Below, piece after piece: positions 1 to 8,420 of a stretch of DNA of 64,000 nt (position 1 is the first letter of the stretch; every line of letters starts with the position of its first letter). The stretch covers positions 124,001-188,000 of the forward strand of contig NZ_JAKGAP010000007.1 of NCBI RefSeq assembly GCF_021532375.1. The letters run 5' to 3'. The notes under the pieces were generated by a model, which had not been told where the DNA came from, ran no database searches, and worked only from the letters and a program-made list of their open reading frames with translations. This DNA comes from Paenibacillus alkaliterrae. Its GTDB lineage: Bacteria; Bacillota; Bacilli; Paenibacillales; Paenibacillaceae. The position numbers and the translations under genes were made by a program.

Positions 1-2
1 AG

Positions 3-1103
3 TTCGGAGAGCAGTTGAAGCGGAAGGGGTATCGGATTCATCGTGACGGATCTGCGCTGCTGGCAGAGAAAAATCGGTTCAGCCGCTGGGGTCCTTATAT
101 TAATCATATCGGTCTTATTCTATTTCTGTTAGCGATATTGGCGCGCAGCATTCCAAGCTGGCAAATGGATAATTATATTACTATACCGGACGGTGATACG
201 GTTCAAATTGCGGATACGAATTATTACGTGAAAAACGAGAAATTTACGGTGGAGTTTTATTCGGATGAAGAGTTGCCGGACAAGCTTAAAGGGACTGTGC
301 GCGCAAAGCTTTTCGAGACGAAAGCGGTTCTCTACGAATGCGTAAGCAATTGTAATGATCAAACGCTGAAGCCTGTTCTTGAAGAGGTGAAGCGCCACGA
401 TATCGTCGTGAATGAACCGCTTAAATATAAGGGGCTTAAGCTGTATCAATTTGATTTCGATATGACGCCACGCTTGAATGCGGTCCATCCGGTGCTGGTA
501 GACAAGCAGACAGGAGAAACGTATGGGCCGTTTGATCTTCCGATGAAGGATTCGGCGCTTCAGCACAAGCTGGGTCCATATACCCTCGATCTGTACGCGA
601 ACTACATGGAGTTTGCGCTGGGAGACAACGGTGAGCCAACCACATTATCTCGTGATCCTGTCGCGCCGGCGTTCGTATTCACGGTCAAGGGACCGGGCTT
701 AGATGCTGCGGGTGAGCCTTATATGTATTTTCCAATGCAGAAAGATAAAGTGAAGTTTTCGCAGGATGCCATTAATCATGCAATCGCCGATAAAATTGAA
801 ATCAGAGTCGATGGGATGGAAAATGTTGATTTCTCTGAGGCGTCTACCCATTTAAACGTGCGTATAGACAAGGCATTACCGTATGTATGGATAGGTGCTG
901 TCTTTTCGATGACCGGTCTGTTGATGGGCTCGTATTGGCAGCATCGCCGAATATGGCTTCGCATCGATGACAACGAGCTGTCTCTAGGCGCACATACGAA
1001 CAAAAACTGGTACGGTATGCGCTCGGATGTAGCGGGAGCTCTTCAGAAAATAGGGATAACCATAGATCCGAAGTCGCTTGATAACGGAGGGAACAACGCG
1101 TGA
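3..1103 (+). CDS. resB: Cytochrome c biogenesis protein ResB (5' end outside window)
   Basis: The reading frame is open to the left edge, so the gene is cut by the window and not broken; the TTG at 15 is not a real start. The visible 366 codons cover the C-terminal two thirds of a ResB/Ccs1 protein. There is a membrane segment near the start (after a GPYINHIG motif), a long extracytoplasmic domain, and a last membrane segment followed by a short cytoplasmic tail. ResB works with ResC in system II cytochrome c maturation, handing heme to apocytochromes on the outer face of the membrane. It overlaps resC by 4 bp, indicating translational coupling. Confidence 0.93.
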   Translation, partial: FGEQLKRKGYRIHRDGSALLAEKNRFSRWGPYINHIGLILFLLAILARSIPSWQMDNYITIPDGDTVQIADTNYYVKNEKFTVEFYSDEELPDKLKGTVRAKLFETKAVLYECVSNCNDQTLKPVLEEVKRHDIVVNEPLKYKGLKLYQFDFDMTPRLNAVHPVLVDKQTGETYGPFDLPMKDSALQHKLGPYTLDLYANYMEFALGDNGEPTTLSRDPVAPAFVFTVKGPGLDAAGEPYMYFPMQKDKVKFSQDAINHAIADKIEIRVDGMENVDFSEASTHLNVRIDKALPYVWIGAVFSMTGLLMGSYWQHRRIWLRIDDNELSLGAHTNKNWYGMRSDVAGALQKIGITIDPKSLDNGGNNA

Positions 1104-2359
1104 GTTTAATCGATTTTAGCAGCGATGCGTTTATAGTCGCATTTTTTCTTTACTGCTTTGCCTTTATGTTCTATGTGATTGCGATTGCAGGGAAAAAATG
1201 GAGCAACCGGGATTCTCTGCAGCATGAGAAGCGCTGGGGCCGCATTGCCTTCATTACTTCCAACGTTGGGCTTGCATCACACCTAACTTTTTTCTTCACG
1301 CGCTGGGCGGGAAGCGGTCAAATTCCAACAAGCAACATGTATGAATTTATGACTTTTTTAGGCATGTCGATTATGATCGCTTTTACAATCATCTTTGCTA
1401 TATACCGGAAACCATTACTTGGCATGTTCGCTTTGCCGCTTACTGTCATCATCATTGCCTATGCGGCTGTATTTCCACAGGAGGTTCAACCGCTTATTCC
1501 AGCACTGGATAGTATTTGGCTGAAGATACACGTTACGACAGCAGCACTCGGGGAAGCCTTCTTTGCTATCGGATTCGCTGCAGGCTTGATGTACTTGCTA
1601 AGAGTAGTTGATTTCAATGGGAAAACGAAGGCAGCGCGCAGATCGCAGTTTTGGGTTGAGTTTTCATTATATACCATTATCGTTATTGTCGGTTTTATCA
1701 TTGCGGTATTTGCTTTCCGGGGAATGGGTTACGAAGCTCAATTTATTCAGGAGCAGTCGAAAATCGATTCGAGAGGAACGGAGACGTCAACAACCGATAC
1801 GGTTACTTATACGCTTCCGCCTATCGTTAAGCCGTACAATAGCGAGGTTGTAACGGTTGATTCCTTTCTAGGCATGGACAAGCCCGTGCTTGAAGCGCCG
1901 TATTGGATGAATGGGGTAAATGCCGGAAGAAAATTGAATACCGTCGTATGGTCCATTATTGCCGGTACCATTCTTTATGGCTTGCTCCGTCTCGTATTCC
2001 GCAAGCCGCTCGGAGCGGTTATACACCCGGTTATGGAAGGTATTGATCCAGAGGATTTGGATGAAATCAGCTACAGATCGATTGCGATCGGCTTTCCAAT
2101 CTTTACACTCGGTGCGCTCATATTCGCTATGATATGGGCGGAAATAGCGTGGGGCCGATTCTGGGGTTGGGATCCGAAGGAGGTATGGGCGCTCATTACC
2201 TGGCTTTATTACAGTGCATATTTGCATTTCCGCCTTTCTCGGGGCTGGCAGGGCCGCAGGTCGGCTTGGCTCGCGGTAATCGGTTTTGTCATCGTCCTGT
2301 TTACACTTATCGGAGTTAACCTTGTCATAGCCGGATTACATTCCTATTCTGGTACTTAA
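1100..2359 (+). CDS. resC: Cytochrome c biogenesis protein ResC/CcsA family
   Basis: A 419-residue polytopic membrane protein of the CcmF/CcsA heme-handling family. The tryptophan-rich WWD signature (WGRFWGWDPKEVW) lies near residue 350 and is the extracytoplasmic heme-binding segment. It is predicted to export and present heme to ResB and the apocytochrome. The start is GTG at 1100, behind a GGAGGG site, and it shares 4 bp with the resB stop. The resB-resC-resD-resE order is the classical one in Bacillus-like bacteria (resA would lie just upstream of the window). A client in this window is the c-type domain of QcrC. Confidence 0.95.
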   Translation: MSLIDFSSDAFIVAFFLYCFAFMFYVIAIAGKKWSNRDSLQHEKRWGRIAFITSNVGLASHLTFFFTRWAGSGQIPTSNMYEFMTFLGMSIMIAFTIIFAIYRKPLLGMFALPLTVIIIAYAAVFPQEVQPLIPALDSIWLKIHVTTAALGEAFFAIGFAAGLMYLLRVVDFNGKTKAARRSQFWVEFSLYTIIVIVGFIIAVFAFRGMGYEAQFIQEQSKIDSRGTETSTTDTVTYTLPPIVKPYNSEVVTVDSFLGMDKPVLEAPYWMNGVNAGRKLNTVVWSIIAGTILYGLLRLVFRKPLGAVIHPVMEGIDPEDLDEISYRSIAIGFPIFTLGALIFAMIWAEIAWGRFWGWDPKEVWALITWLYYSAYLHFRLSRGWQGRRSAWLAVIGFVIVLFTLIGVNLVIAGLHSYSGT

Positions 2360-2386
2360 TCTCTAGGTTGAGAGGAGTCATGCCAT

Positions 2387-3103
2387 ATGTCTGATTATGC
2401 AAGCCGTATTTTGGTTGTGGATGACGAAGAAAGAATTCGTCGTCTGCTCAAAATGTATTTGGAGAAGGAAGGTTATACAATAGACGAGGCTGAGGACGGT
2501 GAAACGGCGCTGAAGCTGGCATCCGGCACCGATTATGCCCTCATATTGCTCGACGTCATGCTGCCCGGCATTGACGGTGTAGAGGTATGCTCACGTCTGC
2601 GCCAAATAAAAGCAACTCCCGTAATTATGCTTACGGCAAAGGGCGAAGAGATGAACCGCGTGCAAGGCTTCGAGGTTGGAGCGGATGACTATGTCGTGAA
2701 GCCGTTTAGCCCGCGAGAAGTGATCTACCGGGTTAAAGCTATTTTGCGCCGCTCTTCCGCTACCGCTTTTCTTACGAAAGAATTGAACTCGAGCAACAAC
2801 ATCGTTTTCCCTCATCTGGTCATTGAGCATGATGCGCATCGCGTCACAGCGGGAGGCCAAGAGGTAAGTTTAACGCCTAAAGAGTATGAGCTGCTTCATT
2901 ATTTGGCGGTTTCGCCTGACAAGGTTTTCTCGCGCGAGGAGCTGCTCAAGGATGTATGGAATTATGAATTTTTCGGTGATTTGCGTACCGTCGATACCCA
3001 TGTGAAGCGTCTGCGCGAGAAGCTCAACAAAGTATCCCCCGATGCTGCCGCAATGATCACGACGGTATGGGGCGTTGGCTACAAGCTTGAGGTACCGAAG
3101 TAA
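2387..3103 (+). CDS. resD: Response regulator ResD (OmpR family)
   Basis: This 238-residue protein has an N-terminal receiver domain with acidic residues D12/D13, phospho-acceptor D56 in LLDVMLPG and K105 in VVKPF. A C-terminal winged-helix DNA-binding domain ends in VWGVGYKLE. In B. subtilis ResD activates respiratory, nitrate and cytochrome genes under oxygen limitation or NO. It lies 27 bp after resC, and its stop codon abuts the resE start, as expected for a co-produced regulator/kinase pair. The subfamily assignment rests mainly on the resBC neighbourhood; the sequence alone supports an OmpR/PhoB-type regulator. Confidence 0.93.
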   Translation: MSDYASRILVVDDEERIRRLLKMYLEKEGYTIDEAEDGETALKLASGTDYALILLDVMLPGIDGVEVCSRLRQIKATPVIMLTAKGEEMNRVQGFEVGADDYVVKPFSPREVIYRVKAILRRSSATAFLTKELNSSNNIVFPHLVIEHDAHRVTAGGQEVSLTPKEYELLHYLAVSPDKVFSREELLKDVWNYEFFGDLRTVDTHVKRLREKLNKVSPDAAAMITTVWGVGYKLEVPK

Positions 3104-4567
3104 ATGAACTTATGGCAGCGTTTGATCGGGTTTCTGCTGCGGAGCGTGGTCGGGAAGCTTTGGGCGACGATCATGCTGCTGGTAGCGGTAGTGTTGCTTA
3201 TTGTCGGCGTACTGCTTCTTCAGTACGTTGAGTTTATTTCGTTCGAGGATGCGCATAAGGTAAAGGTGCTTTTTGTGCTCACCGCGGTAATCGGCTTCTC
3301 ATTGTCGACCTTTTTTGCTTTTTTCTTATCGAGGAAAATTCAACAGCCTTTGCTGCAGCTGAAGGACGCGGCAGATTCAATCTCGCAAGGGAATTACAGC
3401 ACTAGAGTAAACATTCGTTCATCTGATGAGATCGGGGAGCTTGCAAACACGTTCAATCATATGACGGAACAGCTTGACAGGTTAATCCACGACTTGAACC
3501 ATGAAAAAAACCATTTGGCGAGTATTTTACGCAGCATGGGCGATTCCGTTATTACGTTTAGCGCTGACGGAAAAGTCATTTTAACGAATCCTAGCGGACA
3601 TTTGCTTATCAATCAATGGTCAGGTCTGGATGTTGCATGGCAGGAGGAATTATTCGAAGGCGGCGTTGCCCCGTCCGAGGTGCCTATGCCGCTGCGGGAG
3701 TTGTTCCAAAGAGTTATGCAGGAGGGTCGGGACGTTACGGAAAAAATACATGTCTTAAGCAATGTATGGTCGGTCGTGATGGCTCCGCTTCAATCTAAAG
3801 GCGTCATTCGCGGTGCTGTAGCGGTCATCCGTAACGTTACCGAGGAGCATAAGCTCGAGAAGCTCCGCAGAGATTTCGTGGCCAACATTTCACATGAGAT
3901 TCGTACGCCGCTATCCATGCTTCAAGGCTATAGTGAAGCTCTTCTAGATGATATAGTCGTGACCCCTGAGGATCGGAAAGAGCTGGTACAGGTCATTCAT
4001 GACGAATCGCTCCGGATGGGGCGTTTGGTTAACGACTTTCTGGACATCGCTCGGATGGAAGCCGGACATGTTGATATGAATTTTCAAGAGGTTGATCTTA
4101 GGCATGTCGTGAAGCGAGTGCACCGCAAATTTCAGGTTTATGCAAAGGAACGGGAAGTGAAGCTTCTTGCCGAGCTTCCGAAAAATCCGCTGCTTGTGAA
4201 GGAAGCGGATGAGGATCGGCTCGAGCAGGTGCTTACGAATTTGCTGGATAATGCATTGAGGCATACACCGGGAGGTAAATCAATCACGTTGGCAGGGAAG
4301 CCGGCTAACGTGAATGGCAGTGAGTTTGTTCAGCTGAGTGTCAGCGATGAAGGACAAGGGATACCGACCGAGGATGTGCCTTATATTTTCGAACGCTTCT
4401 ATAAGGCGGATAAGGCGCGAAAACGCGGATCTTCCGGAGGTACGGGACTGGGTCTTGCCATCGTCAAAAATTTAATTGATCTGCATCATGGACGAATCGT
4501 CGTGGAAAGCGAAGCGGGAACCGGCACCTCGTTTATGTTGCTGCTGCCTGTCGAAGCTCATCAGTAG
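3104..4567 (+). CDS. resE: Sensor histidine kinase ResE
   Basis: The 487 residues hold two membrane helices (about 18-40 and 54-75) separated by only about a dozen residues, a HAMP domain (76-128), a PAS domain (about 135-245), a HisKA domain with phospho-histidine H264 (NISHEIRTPL) and an HATPase domain with N (NLLDNALRHT), G1 (DEGQGIP), F and G2 (GGTGLGLAIV) boxes. The partner is ResD. Oddly, there is almost no extracytoplasmic domain, whereas B. subtilis ResE is about 100 residues longer with a large outside loop, so sensing should be intracellular (PAS). ATG directly follows the resD stop. Confidence 0.93.
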   Translation: MNLWQRLIGFLLRSVVGKLWATIMLLVAVVLLIVGVLLLQYVEFISFEDAHKVKVLFVLTAVIGFSLSTFFAFFLSRKIQQPLLQLKDAADSISQGNYSTRVNIRSSDEIGELANTFNHMTEQLDRLIHDLNHEKNHLASILRSMGDSVITFSADGKVILTNPSGHLLINQWSGLDVAWQEELFEGGVAPSEVPMPLRELFQRVMQEGRDVTEKIHVLSNVWSVVMAPLQSKGVIRGAVAVIRNVTEEHKLEKLRRDFVANISHEIRTPLSMLQGYSEALLDDIVVTPEDRKELVQVIHDESLRMGRLVNDFLDIARMEAGHVDMNFQEVDLRHVVKRVHRKFQVYAKEREVKLLAELPKNPLLVKEADEDRLEQVLTNLLDNALRHTPGGKSITLAGKPANVNGSEFVQLSVSDEGQGIPTEDVPYIFERFYKADKARKRGSSGGTGLGLAIVKNLIDLHHGRIVVESEAGTGTSFMLLLPVEAHQ

Positions 4568-4572
4568 TTGTC

Positions 4573-4602
4573 AAAGCGTTCCCTAGCGGAACGCTTTTTT
4601 TG
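4573..4602 (+). terminator. Intrinsic terminator of the res operon
   Basis: A 10-bp perfect stem (AAAGCGTTCC with GGAACGCTTT, 5-nt loop) is followed by a run of T, 5 bp after resE. Confidence 0.93.
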
Positions 4603-4635
4603 TAGAATGCAGAAGATAATTCTTGTTGTTCGTGA

Positions 4636-4673
4636 AACAAAATGAGCCAACCGGGCAGCCCGGTTGGCTCATT
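4636..4673 (-). terminator. Intrinsic terminator of serA
   Basis: A 15-bp perfect stem (AATGAGCCAACCGGG and its complement, 3-nt loop) lies just downstream of serA. On the minus strand it is followed by TTTTG. Confidence 0.9.
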
Positions 4674-4695
4674 ACAATAAGACGTTTTTACTTTA

Positions 4696-6288
4696 TTAGA
4701 ATAGTGTGATTTCCTTAGCCGTATTTAACTCAGGCATGCGGATCAGTTGGTCAAGCACTTCCTTAGGCGTGCCTTTATCGACTCTAAGTACCATGATTGC
4801 CGATCCGCCAACGAGCTGACGACCTACCTGCATCGTCGCGATGTTCACATCGTTGTTACCCAGCAGCGTGCCGACGCGTCCGATAATCCCTGGTTTATCG
4901 TTGTGCGAAATGAGTATAAGGTTGCCCTCAGGCGTTACATCGACTGGGTATTTGTCGATTTGTACGATCCGGGGACCATACCCAGTCAGCAGCGTTCCGG
5001 CAACGATACGCTCTTCCTTCTTCGTGCGCAGGGAGACCGTTACAAGGTTCGTGAAATCCTTCGAAGCATGCGATTTTTGAATAACGATATTAACGTCGCG
5101 AACTTTTGCAAGGTGCATGGAGTTTACGACATTAACTTGTTCGGTGCCCAGATGATGGGCAAGCACTCCGCGTACGATATGACGGGTTAGCGGCTGTGTA
5201 TCAACTTCGGCAAGCTCACCGGAGAAGCCGACGACAATTTCCGTTACTGCGCCCTCTGTGGACTGGGCAATAAAGCTGCCCAGCTTCTCGCCAAGCGTGA
5301 AATATGGCTGCAGGATACTTTGCAAATTGGCCGGAATAGGCGGCATGTTAACCGCGTTGATGAACGGCTCGTTTCGAAGAATATGAATAACTTGCTCCGA
5401 AACGTCAATTGCCACGTTCTCTTGGGCTTCTATCGTAGATGCTCCCAAGTGAGGGGTAACGATGATTTTCGGATGTGTCAGAAACGGATGATCTTCAGCC
5501 GGAGGCTCAACCTCAAATACATCGAATGCTGCGCCGGCTACGATGCCTTGATCAACGGCATCGACCAGGGCGATCTCATCAATGATACCTCCGCGGGCAC
5601 AGTTTACTATGCGCATTCCTGGCTTCATCACTTCAAATTGTGCTCTGCCGATCATGTGGCGAGTTTCCGGAGTTAATGGAGTGTGAACGGTCATGAAATC
5701 TGCGTTGCGGACGATATCGTCCACGCTAGCCAGCTTGACGCCGATCTTCTCAGCTCTTTCTTCTGTCATAAACGGATCGTAGCCTATAATTTCCATGTCG
5801 AAAGCCTTTGCGCGTTTAGCCACCTCGCTGCCGATCCGTCCCATTCCAAGAACGCCGAGCGTCTTGCCGCGAAGCTCGACGCCAAGGAAGGATTTGCGGT
5901 CCCAAGTTCCGTTAACGGTTTTCATATACGCCTGCGGGATATGACGGGCAACTGCCATCATCATGGCGAAAGTATGCTCGCAGGTGGTGATTGTATTGCC
6001 GTCAGGTGCATTGATAACGATGATGCCGCGTTGTGTCGCAGCATCCAAATCGATATTGTCTACGCCGACTCCTGCGCGTCCGACTACCTTGAGCTGTTTG
6101 CCGGCTTCCATAATTTTTGCGGTTACGCGCGTTTGGCTGCGAACAAGCAATGCATCGTACTCGCCAATGATGGCAACGAGCTCGTCTTCGCTTAATCCCG
6201 GTTTTTTGTCGACTGCGATGTCTGACGCATCAACAAGCTGCTGGATGCCTAAATCGCTGATTGGATCGGAAACTAACACTTTAAACAT
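4696..6288 (-). CDS. serA: D-3-phosphoglycerate dehydrogenase SerA
   Basis: This 530-residue enzyme oxidises 3-phosphoglycerate with NAD+, the first step of serine synthesis. It has the long form: a D-isomer 2-hydroxyacid dehydrogenase core with Rossmann motif GMGRIGSEVAKRAKAF, catalytic Arg/Glu/His segments (NCARGGIID, HLGAST), an intervening domain, and a C-terminal ACT domain (KPGIIGRVGTLLG) that usually binds serine. The start at 6288 (MFKVLVSD) has an AGGAGG site 10 nt upstream. The frame stays open for 26 more codons, but these run through a leader terminator hairpin and are rejected. Confidence 0.97.
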   Translation of the reverse strand: MFKVLVSDPISDLGIQQLVDASDIAVDKKPGLSEDELVAIIGEYDALLVRSQTRVTAKIMEAGKQLKVVGRAGVGVDNIDLDAATQRGIIVINAPDGNTITTCEHTFAMMMAVARHIPQAYMKTVNGTWDRKSFLGVELRGKTLGVLGMGRIGSEVAKRAKAFDMEIIGYDPFMTEERAEKIGVKLASVDDIVRNADFMTVHTPLTPETRHMIGRAQFEVMKPGMRIVNCARGGIIDEIALVDAVDQGIVAGAAFDVFEVEPPAEDHPFLTHPKIIVTPHLGASTIEAQENVAIDVSEQVIHILRNEPFINAVNMPPIPANLQSILQPYFTLGEKLGSFIAQSTEGAVTEIVVGFSGELAEVDTQPLTRHIVRGVLAHHLGTEQVNVVNSMHLAKVRDVNIVIQKSHASKDFTNLVTVSLRTKKEERIVAGTLLTGYGPRIVQIDKYPVDVTPEGNLILISHNDKPGIIGRVGTLLGNNDVNIATMQVGRQLVGGSAIMVLRVDKGTPKEVLDQLIRMPELNTAKEITLF

Positions 6289-6345
6289 GTGAATTATGCC
6301 TCCTAAATTGGGGCGAAACTGAAGCAGCCTCGCTGAATATGTACA

Positions 6346-6391
6346 GAAAAACTCTCTACCCGGCACCGTTGTGCAGCAGCGGGTCGAGAGT
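6346..6391 (-). promoter_or_regulatory. Attenuator-like terminator hairpin in the serA leader
   Basis: On the minus strand ACTCTC-g-ACCCG pairs with CGGGT-a-GAGAGT, with an inner GCAC/GTGC hairpin, and is followed at once by TTTTTCT. It lies between the candidate serA promoter and the serA ribosome binding site, so it would stop transcription before the gene unless prevented. No T-box or other known leader consensus was recognised. Confidence 0.7.
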
Positions 6392-6406
6392 TTGATCTTC
6401 GATCAT
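6356..6406 (-). CDS. Possible 16-codon leader peptide upstream of serA
   Basis: ATG at 6406 opens a 16-residue frame (MIEDQTLDPLLHNGAG) whose last codons and TAG stop lie inside the leader terminator hairpin, so ribosome position on it could decide whether the hairpin forms. Only a weak purine stretch (GAAAAG) precedes the ATG, and the peptide is not rich in serine, so this may be a chance frame. Confidence 0.3.
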   Translation of the reverse strand: MIEDQTLDPLLHNGAG

Positions 6407-6418
6407 GGACTTTTCTAT

Positions 6419-6446
6419 TTTATAGCAAGGGAGAGGGCAAAAGCAA
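6419..6446 (-). promoter_or_regulatory. Candidate sigma-A promoter of serA
   Basis: On the minus strand TTGCTT and TATAAA are separated by 16 nt. The predicted transcript would start about 125 nt before serA and include the attenuator hairpin. Confidence 0.45.
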
Positions 6447-6572
6447 TGCTCAAACTTGCTGAATTGTGAAAATTTCGTTATGATTCAAGCATCAAGAGCA
6501 ACAAAATGTGACACAGAAGGACTTTGTATATGACAAAATGGCAAAATGCGACTCCGGAATCCGTACTGTAAA

Positions 6573-7493
6573 TCAATTTGTATCAGGATAGAAAAACGGA
6601 AGCTGAGGCAGAAGAACCTGTTGGTATAATCTGGCTTTGCTTTGTGTGAAGTCTCCCGATCGGACAGCCTCTGTATTGATTAACAGATCAACGACAGCTG
6701 ACAGCGTATGAAGCTTCATTTTTGAGGCTTGACCTGATTTGACAAAATCGTCTACACGACTCGTAAGATCATGGGGATAGTAAGAGGTAAGCTCCAAACG
6801 AGATGTCAACTGGTCGGCCATCAGTTTATTTTTTATCGTGATGGGCAGCTTTTGCCATTGCGACAGTTCCAGAATAGCTGGTGCCTTGTATTCGGATGGA
6901 ACATCCATATCGACGGAAGCAGCCCAATTAACCATAGCTGCGTAATAGGACTGCTGCGCCGTCAACGAAAATTGTGTCGCAGATAAATACGTTTTTTCAT
7001 TCTCAACATGCTGCTTCAGTTCATTAAAGGCAAGAGTTTTAGCGCTGGTTGCCGCTTTCCCCGCGGCTTCGTTAAACAGTTTTAAGCTTCTGATGTAGCT
7101 GACTTGTGCCTCAGCCAGCAATGGAGACCGCTGGACATCGATCGAGCTTGCTTCCTTCGCTTTAGACTCGGCTAAATTAGATAAGTCCTTGAACATCGAG
7201 GTTGCTTCATTGGTTTTTCCTTGCGATAATTTGTTCATAGCGTCGAACCATTCGTTTTGAAATTCTCGATAAGGCAAAAATACAGTATGATAGAATGAGA
7301 CAAGATCTTGCTGCTGATAAGGGCTGACGGAAGCGGCAGCTCCATTCGCATCATCTTCGTCCACTGCGTATTTGGCTTCAGTCTTCTCTGTGCCTATTTG
7401 TATACCGTAGAAGAAAGCGCCTACCGCGCATACAAGCATGAATACAAATCCAACGCTAAAGAACATTGCAGTTGCTGTTAATCGTTTTTCCAT
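6573..7493 (-). CDS. Unknown membrane-anchored protein
   Basis: I do not recognise this 306-residue protein. It has a short basic N-terminus, one membrane helix (about residues 8-29, rich in F, V, G) and then an acidic extracytoplasmic domain that looks largely helical, with many Ala, Ser, Lys and Gln. This topology suggests a membrane-tethered envelope protein with its bulk outside the cell. The start has a GAGGGAGA site. It is transcribed divergently from the CPBP protease gene and lies upstream of serA, with no obvious link to serine synthesis. Confidence 0.8.
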   Translation of the reverse strand: MEKRLTATAMFFSVGFVFMLVCAVGAFFYGIQIGTEKTEAKYAVDEDDANGAAASVSPYQQQDLVSFYHTVFLPYREFQNEWFDAMNKLSQGKTNEATSMFKDLSNLAESKAKEASSIDVQRSPLLAEAQVSYIRSLKLFNEAAGKAATSAKTLAFNELKQHVENEKTYLSATQFSLTAQQSYYAAMVNWAASVDMDVPSEYKAPAILELSQWQKLPITIKNKLMADQLTSRLELTSYYPHDLTSRVDDFVKSGQASKMKLHTLSAVVDLLINTEAVRSGDFTQSKARLYQQVLLPQLPFFYPDTN

Positions 7494-7596
7494 CTCTATC
7501 TCCCTCTATGCAAAAAAAATGTTGTCGATTTGTCCTAATAGTATAGGTGATAAGGTCGAAAAAGAAAATATGAACGTTCCAGACAGGCGGGAAGCT

Positions 7597-8190
7597 ATGA
7601 AAAAATTCGATATTCGTAAAATACGTATCCGAAAGGTTTCGGTCGATGAACTGGATGACCGGATGCTACTTATTAATTTATACGCAACTCAAGCGTTTAC
7701 TTTTATTATCGGTATCATATGGGTTTTATTTCAGCATCAAAATATAATCCGATTATTTTCGATTCCGAAGGAGCTTGCTTTCTTATGGTGGGGAATTGGA
7801 CTGGCAGCCGCTGTCATTGCCGTCGACTTGCTTATCGCGCGCTGGGTTCCTGATGAAGCGAATGATGACGGAGGTGTGAATGACCGCATTTTCCGCAGTC
7901 GTCCGGTTTGGCATATCGCGCTTATATCGTTTGTCGTGGCGGTTTGCGAGGAGCTGCTCTTTCGCGGAGCGGTTCAACAAGCGATCGGACCCTACTGGAC
8001 GAGTATCATATTTGCCGCTATACATGTTCGTTATTTGAAGCATTGGATTCCGACCGGATTAGTGTTTTCGATAAGCTATGGCTTGGGTTGGATCTATATC
8101 CAATCGGGCTCGTTATGGGCTGCGATTATCGCGCATTTTTTAATTGATTTTATAATGGGACTTATTATTCGATTCAGGAGGGAGTCATGA
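7597..8190 (+). CDS. CPBP family intramembrane metalloprotease
   Basis: About 197 residues with several membrane helices and the CPBP (Abi/CaaX-like) motifs EELLFRG, FAAIH and HFLIDF, whose Glu and His residues bind the catalytic metal. Bacterial members cleave or process membrane proteins and peptides; the substrate here is unknown. The frame is open back to 7438. I chose ATG at 7597 because GGCGGG precedes it; ATG at 7570 is also possible. It overlaps the next small gene by 4 bp (ATGA), so the two are probably co-translated. Confidence 0.85.
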   Translation: MKKFDIRKIRIRKVSVDELDDRMLLINLYATQAFTFIIGIIWVLFQHQNIIRLFSIPKELAFLWWGIGLAAAVIAVDLLIARWVPDEANDDGGVNDRIFRSRPVWHIALISFVVAVCEELLFRGAVQQAIGPYWTSIIFAAIHVRYLKHWIPTGLVFSISYGLGWIYIQSGSLWAAIIAHFLIDFIMGLIIRFRRES

Positions 8191-8420
8191 GCAGGAAAGA
8201 AAAATTTAGAAGCTCCAGAGCATCCATACAACAAGAAAAGACGGCTATGCCGTTCAACGCCGGAACGGATCCAAGTGTTGACGAGGCACTGCCGCCAAGA
8301 CGCCAAAAGTTTCCTTCCAGCAACCAAAAAGTGACCAAATGGTATTATAATTTTCTATTTCTTTTATTCGTTTGCTTAGTAGGGGGACTGTTTTGGTATG
8401 GTTTGAAATTTAGCGAATAG
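8187..8420 (+). CDS. Small single-pass membrane protein, unknown
   Basis: This 77-residue protein has a hydrophilic, charged N-terminal half and one C-terminal membrane helix (about residues 52-72, FLFLLFVCLVGG), giving a tail-anchored topology with the N-terminus probably cytoplasmic. An AGGAGGGAG site precedes the ATG, and the start overlaps the CPBP protease stop. Coupling suggests it may be a partner or substrate of that protease. Its end overlaps by 11 bp the end of the convergent polysaccharide deacetylase gene. Confidence 0.75.
   Translation: MSRKEKFRSSRASIQQEKTAMPFNAGTDPSVDEALPPRRQKFPSSNQKVTKWYYNFLFLLFVCLVGGLFWYGLKFSE

Noticed and set aside
1-20. Apparent N-terminal truncation of ResB
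   Set aside because: The frame is open to the window edge, so this is a boundary effect and not a broken gene.
5683-6195. 170-codon plus-strand frame antisense to serA
   Set aside because: It is a shadow of a strongly conserved enzyme gene, without a ribosome site or family features. The same holds for the long antisense frames in der, trpB, hisC and birA.
6289-6366. 26-codon N-terminal extension of SerA
   Set aside because: It runs through the leader terminator hairpin, has no ribosome site, and SerA homologs start at MFKVLVSD with a good AGGAGG.
6292-6450. T-box riboswitch before serA
   Set aside because: The leader is too short, and the conserved AGGGTGGNACCGCG-type T-box sequence is absent.
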